A DNA stretch of 64,000 bases, taken from assembly GCA_003254925.1 (NCBI GenBank), contig QANZ01026782.1, positions 77,455 through 141,454 on the forward strand, given 5' to 3'. The position numbers were made by a program, and so were the translations under genes. Numbering within the stretch: the stretch's first letter is position 1; each line of letters opens with the position of its first letter. The notes beneath the pieces are model-generated. The model made no database searches. It was not told the DNA's origin and saw nothing but the letters and a program-made list of their open reading frames with translations. The DNA comes from Chamaecrista fasciculata (lineage: Eukaryota; Streptophyta; Magnoliopsida; Fabales; Fabaceae). Shown piece after piece: positions 12,470-24,200 of the stretch.

Positions 12470-12710
12470 CTCCACCAGCTCCTGCCGCTCAATCATTAGA
12501 CCCTCTGTTCCCTCTCTTCCTTCCTTTCCTTTCCTCATTTTCCATTTCTTCAATTCTTCCTTCTTCTCTTTCACTTCTCTTCTTTCATCTTCTCCAACTT
12601 CAACTTCAACTTCACTCCATAAACCCTCTTCTTCTTCTTCTTCTTCAATTCTTTGATTGATTCATTCTGATTGTGTACGACAGAACCACTGTCAAAGCCA
12701 ATTAACACCC
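12470..12710 (+). promoter_or_regulatory. Pyrimidine-rich 5' leader of the TCP gene
   Basis: From about 12470 to the start codon the plus strand is strongly CT-rich and ends in a CTT microsatellite (about 12628-12648). This is typical of plant 5' leaders and initiator regions. The exact transcription start cannot be read. Confidence 0.45.
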
Positions 12711-13511
12711 ATGTCTAACTCTGACGGAACCACCACCACCACCACCAACGGCTCAATCATACAGCAACAACAGCAGTCTTCCTCTGCCAACGGTGGTGCT
12801 CTCGTCGTCAAGAAGCCGCCGTCTAAGGACCGTCACAGCAAAGTCGACGGCCGAGGCCGACGCATACGCATGCCGATCATCTGCGCCGCACGTGTCTTCC
12901 AGCTCACTCGCGAATTAGGTCACAAATCCGACGGTCAAACCATCGAGTGGCTTCTCCGTCAAGCCGAGCCCTCCATCATAGCCGCCACCGGCACCGGAAC
13001 CACTCCGGCTAGCTTCTCCACCGTCTCCGTCTCCGTACGCGGCGGCGCCGCCGCTTCCAACTCTTTATCCTCCTCTTCCACCACTTCTACTTCTTTGGAC
13101 CACAAGCCTCTTCTAGGTCCCACTCCTTTCATACTCGGGAAACGCATACGAACCGCCGACGACGACGCCGCCAAGGACGACGGCGTTCCGGTAGGGTCTA
13201 TCGTTGGGTCTGCCACTCCGGCCGGACTGTGGGCCCTTCCGACGAGGCCTGACTTCGGCCAGGTATGGAGCTTTGCCGCCGCCGCCGCGGCTGCTCCGCC
13301 GGAAATGGTGGTTCAGCCGGCGGCAGTGTCGGTATCTCAGCAGCAGCATGCTTCGTTATTCGTTCATCATCATCATCAGCAGCAGCAACAAGCTATGGGA
13401 GAAGCATCGGCGGCGAGACTCGGGAATTACCTTCCAGGGCATCTGAATTTGCTTGCTTCGTTGTCGGGTGGACCCGGAAATTCGGGTCGGAGAGATGACG
13501 AGCCTCGTTGA
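12711..13511 (+). CDS. TCP7: Class I TCP transcription factor, TCP7-like
   Basis: This is a single-exon gene of 266 residues. The ATG at 12711 is chosen because it gives the usual short Thr/Gln-rich N-terminus before the TCP domain. The domain (about 38-93) has the class I basic stretch [17 protein letters not shown] without the class II insertion, then the helix-loop-helix ending [15 protein letters not shown]. Cys58 is the domain cysteine known in class I proteins for redox-sensitive DNA binding. The C-terminal half has family marks [28 protein letters not shown], His/Gln-rich runs, and [26 protein letters not shown]. This layout matches Arabidopsis TCP7. Class I TCPs bind GTGGGNCC-like sites in nuclear DNA and promote growth and cell-cycle genes. 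It is intact and markedly GC-richer than its surroundings. Confidence 0.95.
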   Translation: MSNSDGTTTTTTNGSIIQQQQQSSSANGGALVVKKPPSKDRHSKVDGRGRRIRMPIICAARVFQLTRELGHKSDGQTIEWLLRQAEPSIIAATGTGTTPASFSTVSVSVRGGAAASNSLSSSSTTSTSLDHKPLLGPTPFILGKRIRTADDDAAKDDGVPVGSIVGSATPAGLWALPTRPDFGQVWSFAAAAAAAPPEMVVQPAAVSVSQQQHASLFVHHHHQQQQQAMGEASAARLGNYLPGHLNLLASLSGGPGNSGRRDDEPR

Positions 13512-16500
13512 TTTTGGTGGTGTTGGTATATATATATTTCTTGTGTATGACTGCCTATATATATATATATATATATCGTTTTGTTGTGTGTGGAAAGCAG
13601 GAGATTCGTAGTATTATTTTTAGGATTAGGGTTGGTTCCTTTTGGGGTTTTAGTTGAGTGGATAAGTCCATGAATTAAGGAATTCAAATTAGGATTTTTA
13701 GGAGTTGAAGAAATTGTTTAGATTATGGGGTGGTGTTGCTGAAGCTTAAGCTAATGGAGAGGGAGAGAGAGAAAGAACAAAGAAGTACTCACTACTCGAA
13801 GATTGAGGATAATGGAAGCGGTTTTCAGAACCTCGATCGTTAATTAATATGATGCAAGTCCAATAGAATCAGTTAATAATAATGTGATTTGTGTTAAGAG
13901 AAATAGAATGTTTCAAGTTGAAGAAGACTGTAAGCTTGGAATGATGGGTTTGCTTTTTGATTTTCATCAGTGGGGTTTTTGACTGACAGACGAGTTTGGT
14001 CCTTGAATTGTTCAAGTAGAAGAAAAAGTGATTAATTAGTAGTTGATGTTGAGTGCTTTTGTACTTAAGAGACTCAGCTCTCTCCTCCACTTTCACTCTC
14101 TTTATTCATTGGTCTTAATTTATCACTTGTTTCAGAGGTGATTAATCTACTACTAGTGTGTGAAACACTATAAGAAAGCTCTGGTTAATTACAAACCCTC
14201 CCAAAACCTCTCTTTATTTTGAGATTTTTATTAATTGCAATTCTTGTTAGCCATTTGTTAGATTGATCAGCGTGAGAATAATAATGTGTTATCTTTGTAT
14301 GTAAGTGGATTGTTTTGGGGTGCCAGTGATGTGAATAAAAACCCACCTGTTTCCTTCCTTCTCTCTCATATTCTATCTTTTTCTGTGTTTGTACTTTGTA
14401 CATGTATATATTCAGTTAGTGTTACCTTACTCTTCATTTCTCAACAATGCAGCTTGCTTTCTGTTTCTTAAGCCTGAATGCATAATTCTATCTATATCAC
14501 ATTCTATCACGTTTAATTTTGTGGGAAATTTTTTTTTTCTGCTATTCTTTGTCATTACCATGATCTACTATTTCCGAGATTTTGGACTCTGCCTTTTTAG
14601 GATGGCAATCAGATTACAGTCACTGTATATTCAATTATTTATATATACAGTTTCTCCCGCTAAGTTCTAACATTTAATAAGTGACTCTCATTTTAGTCTT
14701 TAATTTGTTAAAATATTCAATTTAATCTCTAAAAATCCATGACTCATTGTAAGTTAGTTCTTCAATGAATATTCTATCATTGTACAATTTAGTTTCCAAA
14801 AAGGACTAAATTGTAAAAAGTTATTAATTTTCATAAATTTAATTATTTCAAAATTCTGGAAACTAAAATAACAATAGTATAATTCATAGATTAAGTAGAT
14901 AATTTTTTTATTATTTTTTTGGAAAAAACCTGGGCGATAAAAGGGCAAGATAAGATTATAAATGAGATCATCAGGGAGGAAGTTGGAGTAGCGTCTATCG
15001 TTGAGAAATTAGTCAAAACATAATGGTTGAATCCTATAATCTGGGGAAGTGGAAGACCAAATAAAACTATCTAAGAAACTATCTGAAAAGATTTATCTAT
15101 CAATAACTTAACTGTTGGCGTGTGCAAGAATAAAACACATTGACGTCAATTGATTTATATAATCGACTTTAGCTAAGTTTTAGTTGTTCTTCTTGTTGAA
15201 AAAAAAACGGCTCTCGTGACTTTGGCCAGTTGCCACACATCTGAAAAATTATCACGTGCCATATGTCTCCATTTTAGCCATAGAAAGAATGCAGAGCAGC
15301 TGAAGCATTGATTTCCATAAGTAAAATAGATTAAAAAAATACCAAGGAAATCTTTTCTTTTTGAATCTTACTACATTAGAATGTAGTCTCTATTGCACTT
15401 TGCAAATGGTTAATTCAGTTGGGTTTATTGAGCAAAACGTGTGTGGTTTTAGCTCATTATTAACTAATAGTGCATTATTATGTAAATATTGATGTTGAAA
15501 AAGAATTAAATGGTTTTAATTAAGGAATAAATAAACTTTTAAGTTATGGTGAGACCAATTTTGGGGGATCCACTTCCTACTCCTAATACAAGTTTTTTTT
15601 TTTTTTTTATGAAAGATGTCTTCCATGTTTGAGGCATAACCCTTTAGAGGAAACATGGGGAATTACACTTGGTAATGTCCATATTGAAGAGTTACATTCA
15701 TCTTCGCTCTCAAAAAGAAATTTGAGTGAGTGATTTGACTTTGGTTTTGGTTTTACACTTTCTTTCAATTTAATTTCCTGCACACATTAGGGGTGTTATG
15801 AGAGTCGAGTTCTCTCTCAAATCCCTCATTGTGAGGGATCACATCTCTCTTTCATAAGAGATTTCACCCTATTTCATATTAGGGTTACAGTGCTCTTTTC
15901 TGTGTGTCTTCTACAGCTGTGGTTTTCAAGTTTAGGTGGTTTTCGACGGTTTTCCTTCCCAGATATGTGTGCTCTCTGCTCGTGTCCGTGTGTTTTCTAC
16001 GGCGGGTTATGTGGCGGAGGTGATCTGGTCTGGTCTGGTTTTTTTTTTGTGTGTTTTTAATTCTTTAGATGGTTGTAGTTTTAGTTGGATCCCTAGATCC
16101 ATTTGCCAATTTGTGACATGAAGATCGATGGGTCCTCTTGGATGGGTTGCAAACCTCCCACCTTCGTCAGTTGATGTTCTTTTTAGTTTTCTTATTGATG
16201 GTAGGGAGGAATTTGATTATTTTGCTGTGTTTTTTTTGTTGTTGTGTTTTTATTTATATTGTGCTTGGCTTTACTTTGAATGAATTATCTTTCAGAAAAA
16301 AAAAATTCCCGCACAGATCGATTGTTAAATTTAATCAAATCAAATCAAGTCCATCTTTGAAGATATAAAAGCTACACGAGAATTTTCTATACATCTCATT
16401 TTTTGTTTGTGGCGAAAAAATAGTCATTGATATCCCATGATTTGGGACTGGAAATGTGAGTACTCCAAGTCATCATTTTCTCATGTGGTAATTCTAACAC

Positions 16501-17986
16501 TTTAAAAACATAAATCTCGAGATGATTTAATAAAAAAAAAAAACAATTTCCTTAAAACTTTAACGCTTCATAACATTACTGATTAAGAATTATTGGCTGT
16601 ATATTAGGGATGGTGACATGTTATTTTAATTATTGATAAACAGAAGGAAGTGAGTGAGGTCCCAATAATTGATTGGGTCCCAAAAATTAAATGTTATGGT
16701 GAAACAAGTTAAAAGGCAATTCATGATTTTGGGACCATATTTTAAACTCTCATATGATGGCAGTTTTGAAGTTACATAATGGGAAACGATTCTATTATTT
16801 CTATATTGTAACTGTAGACTGTAGAGTGTAGATTACTAGATTAGACCCACATTATTTGTTTTGAGAGCCGTCAAGATTGGGCCATTCACAATGGGCCACG
16901 TCATTCCCATAAAAAGGTTTGTGGATCATATACAAAATGCATCTAATTGGTCCCTCCAGCTGTGAGGATATAATATATATATATAGGTAAATTTACAAAA
17001 TGATATCTAAAAAATACATGGGTTTATGGTTTAATCTTTGAAAGATTTAAATGACTCATATAATTTCAATATGATGCATTGTTTGACGTTTGTACAGAAT
17101 AGTCCCTCAGTTGATTCTCATTAAATGCAATAGACAGAGAAATTGATTTGTTTGGTTAATGAGAGATGGTGACCAACATAAACTAATCTATCATATATTA
17201 GACATTTGAGCTGGATATTTCTACAATTAGATTTTTAAAATGTATATGATAGCTTGCAAAATTTGCAGGACACACTCCTTAATTGTGGATTTTTTTGATT
17301 GGATGGGTAGTGAAGAAGAATTTAAAGAAACTCTAGTTAGAGCACATAATATGAACATCTTTTTTTATTAGAGAAAAAACGATACCTCAAAGCCTAAGAC
17401 CTCTAATGAAAATGAAAAGTAGTGATGATATTTGAAAGATAAAATTCAAGACTAAGGGTGTATTTGGACTATAAGTATGTAATGAAATGATGATTTTATG
17501 TAATGAAATGGTAATGAGAAAATTATGTAATGAAAATGNGAAAAATAGGGACCAAAATAGAACTTTGAATAAACATTAGGGACCAAAATAGGTTTTTGAC
17601 ACTTTTTTTTCCTTCAACGCTTTTGCAAGCAAGGAGAGAAACAATGTGTCAAAGAGCCTAGTCTATGATTATTCACCAAAAAAAAAAACGAGCCTAGTCT
17701 ATGATCCAAGTTCGTCTACAAAAAGTCCGTCTAGTTTTATAGTGGGCTTTAGATTCAGTCTTAGGCCAGATTATGCATAGTCTTCGGGCTTTAAGCAACC
17801 AATCCATTTTAGGCCCAATGTTGTCTAATATAATATTTAAAGAATAATAATTATGAAAAAAAGTAGACCTATTAGATGAATACTTTAAGAAAAATATTTT
17901 ATTTTATTGTGCCTCACACTCATGTTTGAAAGCTTTATTTTTTTTGGCCAAACACTCATGTTTGAAAGCTGAGCATACCAATTTAT
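13512..17986. other. Large intergenic stretch after TCP
   Basis: It begins with the TCP 3' UTR (a TA microsatellite at about 13556-13576 and GA-rich DNA near 13760). No gene is supported beyond that. Bases 15780-16310 are more gene-like (GC-richer, ending in an A-run at about 16297) and may be a retroposed or truncated sequence. A single N is at 17539, next to a repeated phrase atgtaatgaaatg. At 17560-17600 the words gggaccaaaatag look like another broken GGTCC-type element. Confidence 0.4.
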
Positions 17987-18059
17987 AAAGAAAAATTGGG
18001 ATATTACCTAAACTTGTAAAAACTCGTCGCGAAGAGGCGTCTGAGTTCTTCGAAAAAAC

Positions 18060-18191
18060 CCTTCAAGGGTTCGTATCTCTTCGTTTTTCACATGCAATGT
18101 ATCCAAACTGATCCCTCCAAAAAATCCTTCAAGGGTTCGTATCCTTTCAATCCCCACATGCAAATTACCCAAACTGATTTTTCGATACTGT
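18060..18191 (+). repeat. 66-bp tandem repeat in the LINE 5' UTR
   Basis: Two units, 18060-18125 and 18126-18191. Shared blocks are CCTTCAAGGGTTCGTATC, CACATGCAA and CCAAACTGAT. The copies differ at several sites. Since LINE promoters lie inside the 5' UTR, a duplicated unit here may be a promoter module. Confidence 0.8.
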
Positions 18192-18787
18192 ATAATCGAG
18201 CACCACAGATGAATTTTGGATTTCCATCAGAATCAGAAACAGAATCCAAAATTATCGACCCCATCCCTAGAGCCAAACAAACCTAGGGATTTTCTGGTCC
18301 CTCCAAGAATCAACCATCTTGCAGTTTTTTTCGTGGCTGAGATCGATCATCGTCGACTGACCCTAGGTCCAGGGAAGGCCGGGTAGATCAGATTTGCAAG
18401 CCACAGCGATATGATTTCAGGGGAAATTTGGAGTAGGCTGAAGAGGTCATCGATTATTTTGCCCAGATAAGTTTCCCTTCCCCATGCTTTTTCTCCTGCT
18501 TCTTTTTCTCTCTCTTGCTTCGATTGGGCTGTTTACATCTGAGTTGTGGCTTAGCCTTTAATGAACTTTTTTGCGCCGTAATAACCCATTTATTTTCTTG
18601 CGAAAACGCCTGAACCCATAATCATTACCTCTGGTTTCTTTATTTCTCTGGCGCTTTCGTTTGGCTGTAGTTTTTTATCGGTTCGTCTCCCCTCACCACC
18701 TTAGTTATTGTGACTTAGTCTATCAGAGATAGACTGTTCCTAGGAGTAGAGTACCCTGTTTAATTCCTCTTGCCTCTGTCGTTTCGT

Positions 18788-21208
18788 ATGGCTCTCCCCT
18801 TTAAAAAGCCCCGTTTGAATAGTTGGGAGACCATTGTCTCCCATAGAAATACCAAACAGCAGTGTTTCGACATCTCCCACCCTGTCAAGCCTGATATTAA
18901 AATGGATAACCCTCGAGAAATAAACTGGACAGACTCGAGTGACTCTGACCCAGAAGCAGAATTGGATGAACTGTTCGATCAGGAGATGGCGGACCATCCT
19001 AGGTCCCCTCCACGTCGTCGTATTGCCAGAGGACCTCTCTTTAGAGTTAATGCAGAGCAAACAGAGGACTATCGTCGTTTTTGGTCCAAGTGTCTGGTCT
19101 GTTCGCTGGTTGATACTAGGGAGTTCACTACTCGCCGACTCCAATCTCTCATTTCTGCATTCTAGAGCCTTAGAGGTCCAGCCAGAGTGGTGGGGGGAAG
19201 TAAAGAAAACTTCGTCATACATTTTAGTAATGATGATGATCGCTCCTTTATTCAAAATGAAGGCCCCTGGTCAATCCAAGGAGGCATTATGTATTGTGCC
19301 CCCTGGGAACCAAATATAGTCCTCACTGACTATAAGGTGTCTGAGTTCCCAGTATGGGTGCAGCTTTGGGGACTCCCTCTGGAGTTCCAAATCCCAGATA
19401 TTGCCCGGGCACTTGGGAGTATAATTGGGGAAGTTCTTGACGTTGATTGGGCACCAACAATTCCAAGGAACCTCAGGTTTATGCGTATTAGGGTCCGAAT
19501 TCCGGTGAGGAAACCTTTACTCATGGGATTTGTTCTCAATTCAGACTCGAACAACCTCCTCTGGATTCAATGCAGATATGAACGCATATATAGGATATGT
19601 AATGGCTGTGGCTGTATTGGGCATACATCCCCTGTATGCGATATGTCGGACCCTCGTAGAGCCAATGCTCTGTATGAGCAGATGCATGTCATCAACCAAT
19701 TTATGGGGCTAGAGACAGGTTACATGATTTCTCGATTCCATTTTGTGAATGAGGCACGTGCTTTCCTTAATCATGCCAACAGAAGAACCACAAGAATCTC
19801 AAGAAACATTCATGGAGATGGAATAGGACTTCGACCCTTGAGGCAACCTATCCTGGAGTATGACTATGAACCTTTTGGGTCTTTTAATGAGCAGGGAGTT
19901 TATGCTAATCATAGACAAGTGGAGGTTCCTCAACACCCTCAAGGCCCACACCCGCTGTATCCTCTAGAACCTCACATTGAGGAAGATGATGATGAGATTA
20001 TGGAAGATGATATTGCACTGCTTAACCCAATGGACCCTGAAACACAAGACTCACAACCTGAGAGTGATCCATCATCTGATTCCTCAGACCAACAGACTAC
20101 TCATACAGAGGATCAGGTTGTTCCCGACAATGCAGACAACCTTTTGGGAAACATTAATCAGGACTTAAATGTCCCAAGTTCAAATGGCGACCATAGGATA
20201 GTTCTAAGCATGCAAGAGATGGATAATATGGAAGCTGATCCTTCAACATTGCCTGAGGTGGATAGGCTATATACTACAGAACCCTTCTACATTTTCCCGC
20301 TGCCATACTAGGAAATCCAACACTTTCTGGAAGCTGACTTCATGACAGGGTTCACCCCTCCCCCCCTTAGTTGGATGAAATTTGGGGATGAGGAAATGGG
20401 GTTGGGAAGTGGCACCCTGGTTTGGGATCCAATTTCTTACCCACTTTTTGGGGAAGATAACAAGCTTTCAATAGAGGAGGACTACTTCTTCTGGAGACAC
20501 TCATGCACTATGATGGAACACTCTTATTATAGATGGCATGATGAACCAGGTATTACCTTATATGAAGTGGGTAGTGCCTCGGGACCAGGAAATAGTGCTC
20601 AAGATGAAGATGGAATAACAACTGGCACCATCACGCCCCTGCCTCCAAGATTTCCACAAAGGATTAATGAGACAAACTGGACAATCCCAATGACAGGGAC
20701 ATTTTTCCAGCCCCCTATGAATAACTCTCCTCATAGCAATACTCTAAACATGCTGGCAAACATGTGGAACATGATAGCAAAGAGTTTTGTGAATTTTGAT
20801 TTTGGACAGAAATGTCTGAAAGAAATTGAAGGCATTGTGAGCCAAATGGGAGGACCTGCCAGAACAATTAAGTCAATTGATAATATGGCTGAAGGAATTA
20901 GAAAGAGAAGGTGGGATAAGGAGGCAATGGAAGAGCATGAGCAAGACCCGAGCAATGGAAAGAAGCTGAGAACATTGCTCTGCGATATCTCTCTCCCACC
21001 TAGGAAGCGTAAGGGAGTGATAATTGAGGAAATTGATGATGCTGAAGATGGGTGGAAAGAACCGAAGAGGCCCAAATCAGAGAGCAATGAGGACACGGAG
21101 CAGCCCATCTTTTCTGAAGACATGATTGAGATGCTCTCGGCTATGTTACAATCTTTTCATATAGGATTTAGGGTGGTTGATCCTAAACAACCACCAAGGA
21201 TACCATGA
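18788..21208 (+). pseudogene. LINE ORF1: nucleic-acid-binding protein with two TAG codons
   Basis: One reading frame runs 807 codons from ATG 18788 to TGA 21206-21208, interrupted only by TAG at 19163 (codon 126) and TAG at 20309 (codon 508). The first stop lies within a DUF4283-like domain where neighbouring family members usually have Trp (context LISAF-stop-SLRGPARVV), so a TGG-to-TAG change is likely. The domain continues through PWSIQGGIM and VWVQLWGLPLEF, and is followed by a C-x2-C-x4-H-x4-C zinc knuckle (CNGCGCIGHTSPVC, about residue 271). The remainder is long, acidic and low in complexity, with a lysine/arginine-rich tract near the end (KRRWDKEAMEE, PPRKRKGV). ORF1 proteins coat LINE RNA. 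The stop codon overlaps the ORF2 start as ATGA. Confidence 0.85.
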
Positions 21209-24200
21209 AGGCCTTAAGCTGGAATTGTCGGGGTCTTGGCAAAGCCTCGACAAGAAGAAGAATCCAGAATATTTGCCAAAAGCTTCAACCCGATGTTTTG
21301 TGTCTTCAAGAGTCTAAAACCACCATTGACAAGCTTGTACTTTTTTGTTCTGCTTTTGGTTTTGATAATGTCATTAGCGTAGATGCTATTGGGAAAAGTG
21401 GGGGTTTAGCTATTTTTTGGAAACACCCCTTTGTATTTCAAGAATTATCTAAATGCAAGTACTGGATTCATGGTTACTTTGTCTCCCCCTCTGTTAAAAA
21501 ATTCCTTTTCACCAATGTTTATGGGCCTCCGGAGAGACATAAAAGATATAAGCTCTGGGACTTCATTGAATCAATTGATGATTCAATTGATCCTTGGTTA
21601 CTTATTGGAGATTTCAATCAAGTAATGTCTCCTAAGGACAAATGGGCAGGAAGCTCAGCAATCAGGGGGCATGAAAGACCAATCCAAGTCTTGAATTCCA
21701 AGAACCTCTGTGAGATTGTCACGAAAGGAGGAGCTTTCACGTGGAGCAATAACAGGAAAAATGGTCAGTGCATCTGGGAAAAGATTGACAGATGCTGGTG
21801 TAATAATCCTTGGAAGGATTTGTTCGAAAACTCATGGGTAGAGATCCTTCCTATTGCATGTTCGGATCATGCCCCTATTATTCTTCACACTGAAGGAACC
21901 TCCTGGAAGTCCAACAGAAGATTCTTGTTCGAGGAAATGTGGCTCTACCACAAAGACTGTCAAAGGATAGTTGAAGAGACTTGGTGTAACACCTCTAGTT
22001 CCCAAGGTTCTATTGCCTTTAGATTTACACAGAAAACTAAGCAAACGGCAAAGAATCTGATTTGGTGGAATAAGAATGATTTTGGGAACCTGAAAACCCA
22101 AATTAATCACACTGAGAAATTACTGGCCCAAACTCAGCATGATTTGTCCATAAACCCCACCCATCAAACAGTTACAGAAGAAATCAAGCTCAGAGGGAAA
22201 TTAGATTTTCTTTTGCACTGTGAAAATATTTTTTGGGCTCAGAGGGCAAAACAAATGTGGATGACCCAGGGTGAGCGTAACACAAAGTATTTTCATGCTG
22301 TGGTGAAACACAGAAGGAGTAAAGCTAGAATTGTTGCAATAAAAGATAACAATGGGACCTGGCATAATTCAGAGAAGGACATTTTAGATTCAGCAAGGGA
22401 TTACTTCAAGGAGCTGTTCACGAGAGGATCAAATGCAACAGATGAAGATCGAACCAGGCTTATTCGACAGGCTAACCTTACTCAACTTTCTCAAAGCCAT
22501 TTGAGTATTCTCAATAAGCCTTTTACTAAGCTGGAAATCGAAACTGCTCTGTTCCAGATGGATGGGCATAAAACCCCGGGGCCAGATGGCTTACCTGCGA
22601 TCTTTTACCAACACTTTTGGCCAGTTGTTGGTCAGGATCTGATCAATATGGTGGCTTCCTTCCTTAATAGAGGCTTCCTCCTCAAGGAGCTCAATCAAAC
22701 CATCATTACCCTGATCCCAAAAGGTGAGGTTCAAGAGAGTTTTAAGGATTTTAGGCCTATAAGCCTATGCAATGTGGCTTACAAAGTAATAGCAAAGACC
22801 CTTGCAAACCGCCTCCAAATGATTATGCCAGATGTTATCACTCCTTATCAAAATGCATTCGCCAAAGGAAGATTAATCAGTGACAATATTCTGGTGGCAC
22901 ATGAAGTGTTAAGATATATTAGACGCCACAAAAAAGGTAAATTCTATTGGGCTGGTCTCAAAATAGACTTGTGGAAGGCTTATGACAAAATTGATTGGCC
23001 TTTCTTAATTGAGGTGCTTAGAGAAATGCATTTCCCTCCGCATTGGATCCAACTTATTTCCCAATGCATCTCTACTACCTCTTTCAGAGTGAGTGTTAAT
23101 GGAAACCTTACAAACTCGTTTTGCCCTCAAGCAGGCCTCAGACAAGGTGATCCAATCTCCCCATACCTGTTCATTCTTTGCATTAATGTTCTCTCGGGCC
23201 TTCTCATTAAGGCACAGGAGGACGGCACCCTCAAGGGGATCAAAGTCGCCAGGAATGCTCCTCCCATCAATCATCTCATCTATGCTGATGATATTCTCCT
23301 ATTTTTTAAAGCTGATCTTGTTGCCTGTGAAAAATTTAAACAGATTTTCGAACTTTTTGGGAGGACTTCTGGTTTGGTGGTTAACCCACTTAAATCTGAT
23401 ATCACTTTCAGCCCAAATACTCCCAATAGGTTTCAGAAAATGATTTGTAAGACAACTCGTTTTAAAAAAGTAGATATGTTTGGAAAGTATCTTGGGAGCT
23501 TCATAGATGGGACAATCAGGACAAGGACAACCTTCCATAACATTATGGAGACTCTCCAAAACAAATTGGCGGGTTGGAAAGCCAGATTGCTTTCCCAAGC
23601 AAGTAGAGTTGTTCTGATTAAATCTGTTCTAGCATCTATTCCTGTATACCACCTCTCTTACTTCTCCCTCACTGATAAGGAAGCTAAACAATGTGATGCG
23701 CTTGTTGCCAATTTCTTTTGGGGAAATCATCAAAATGAGAAAGCACCTCATATGATTGCCTGGGATAAGATCTGTAAACCTAGAGCCTTTGGAGGGTTGG
23801 GTATTCGAAGATTCAAGGATTTCAATTCTGCCTTATTAGGAAGACAGGCCTGGAGGATCCTAAGCCAACCCAACACCATCCTTTCTAGAATTTACCGAGC
23901 CAAGTATTGTAGAGATGAAACCAATTTGGTTTTCAAAATCACCTCCCAAGCATCCCCCCTTGCTAGAAGCATCTGCAAACAATTATTTAAGTTACAACAA
24001 GAATGTAAGTGGAAGGTTGGCAACGGTCGATCTATCAAACTGGGTAGTGACTTATGGTTTAAACCAATACATGATATTCCAGGAATTGAAACTGTGGCGG
24101 ATTTGATTTCTGACTCTCATATGTGGAACCATGATCTTGTCTCTACAATTTTCAGTCAGGAGGACACCAGGAAGATCACCAAAATCCCTATATCTCATAC

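Noticed and set aside
12326-12574. Open frames on both strands in the TCP leader
   Set aside because: Low-complexity products of a CT-rich leader, with no family resemblance.
12657-12710. An in-frame upstream extension of the TCP protein
   Set aside because: It lacks an ATG and would add residues not seen in TCP7-like proteins; the ATG at 12711 is preferred.
15780-16310. Gene-like GC-richer stretch ending in an A-run
   Set aside because: It could be a retroposed sequence, but I found no recognisable protein, no clear duplication at its ends and no box A/B, so it is not called as an element.
23005-23274. Minus-strand open frame within the LINE ORF2
   Set aside because: It is the antisense shadow of the reverse transcriptase region; no independent protein features.
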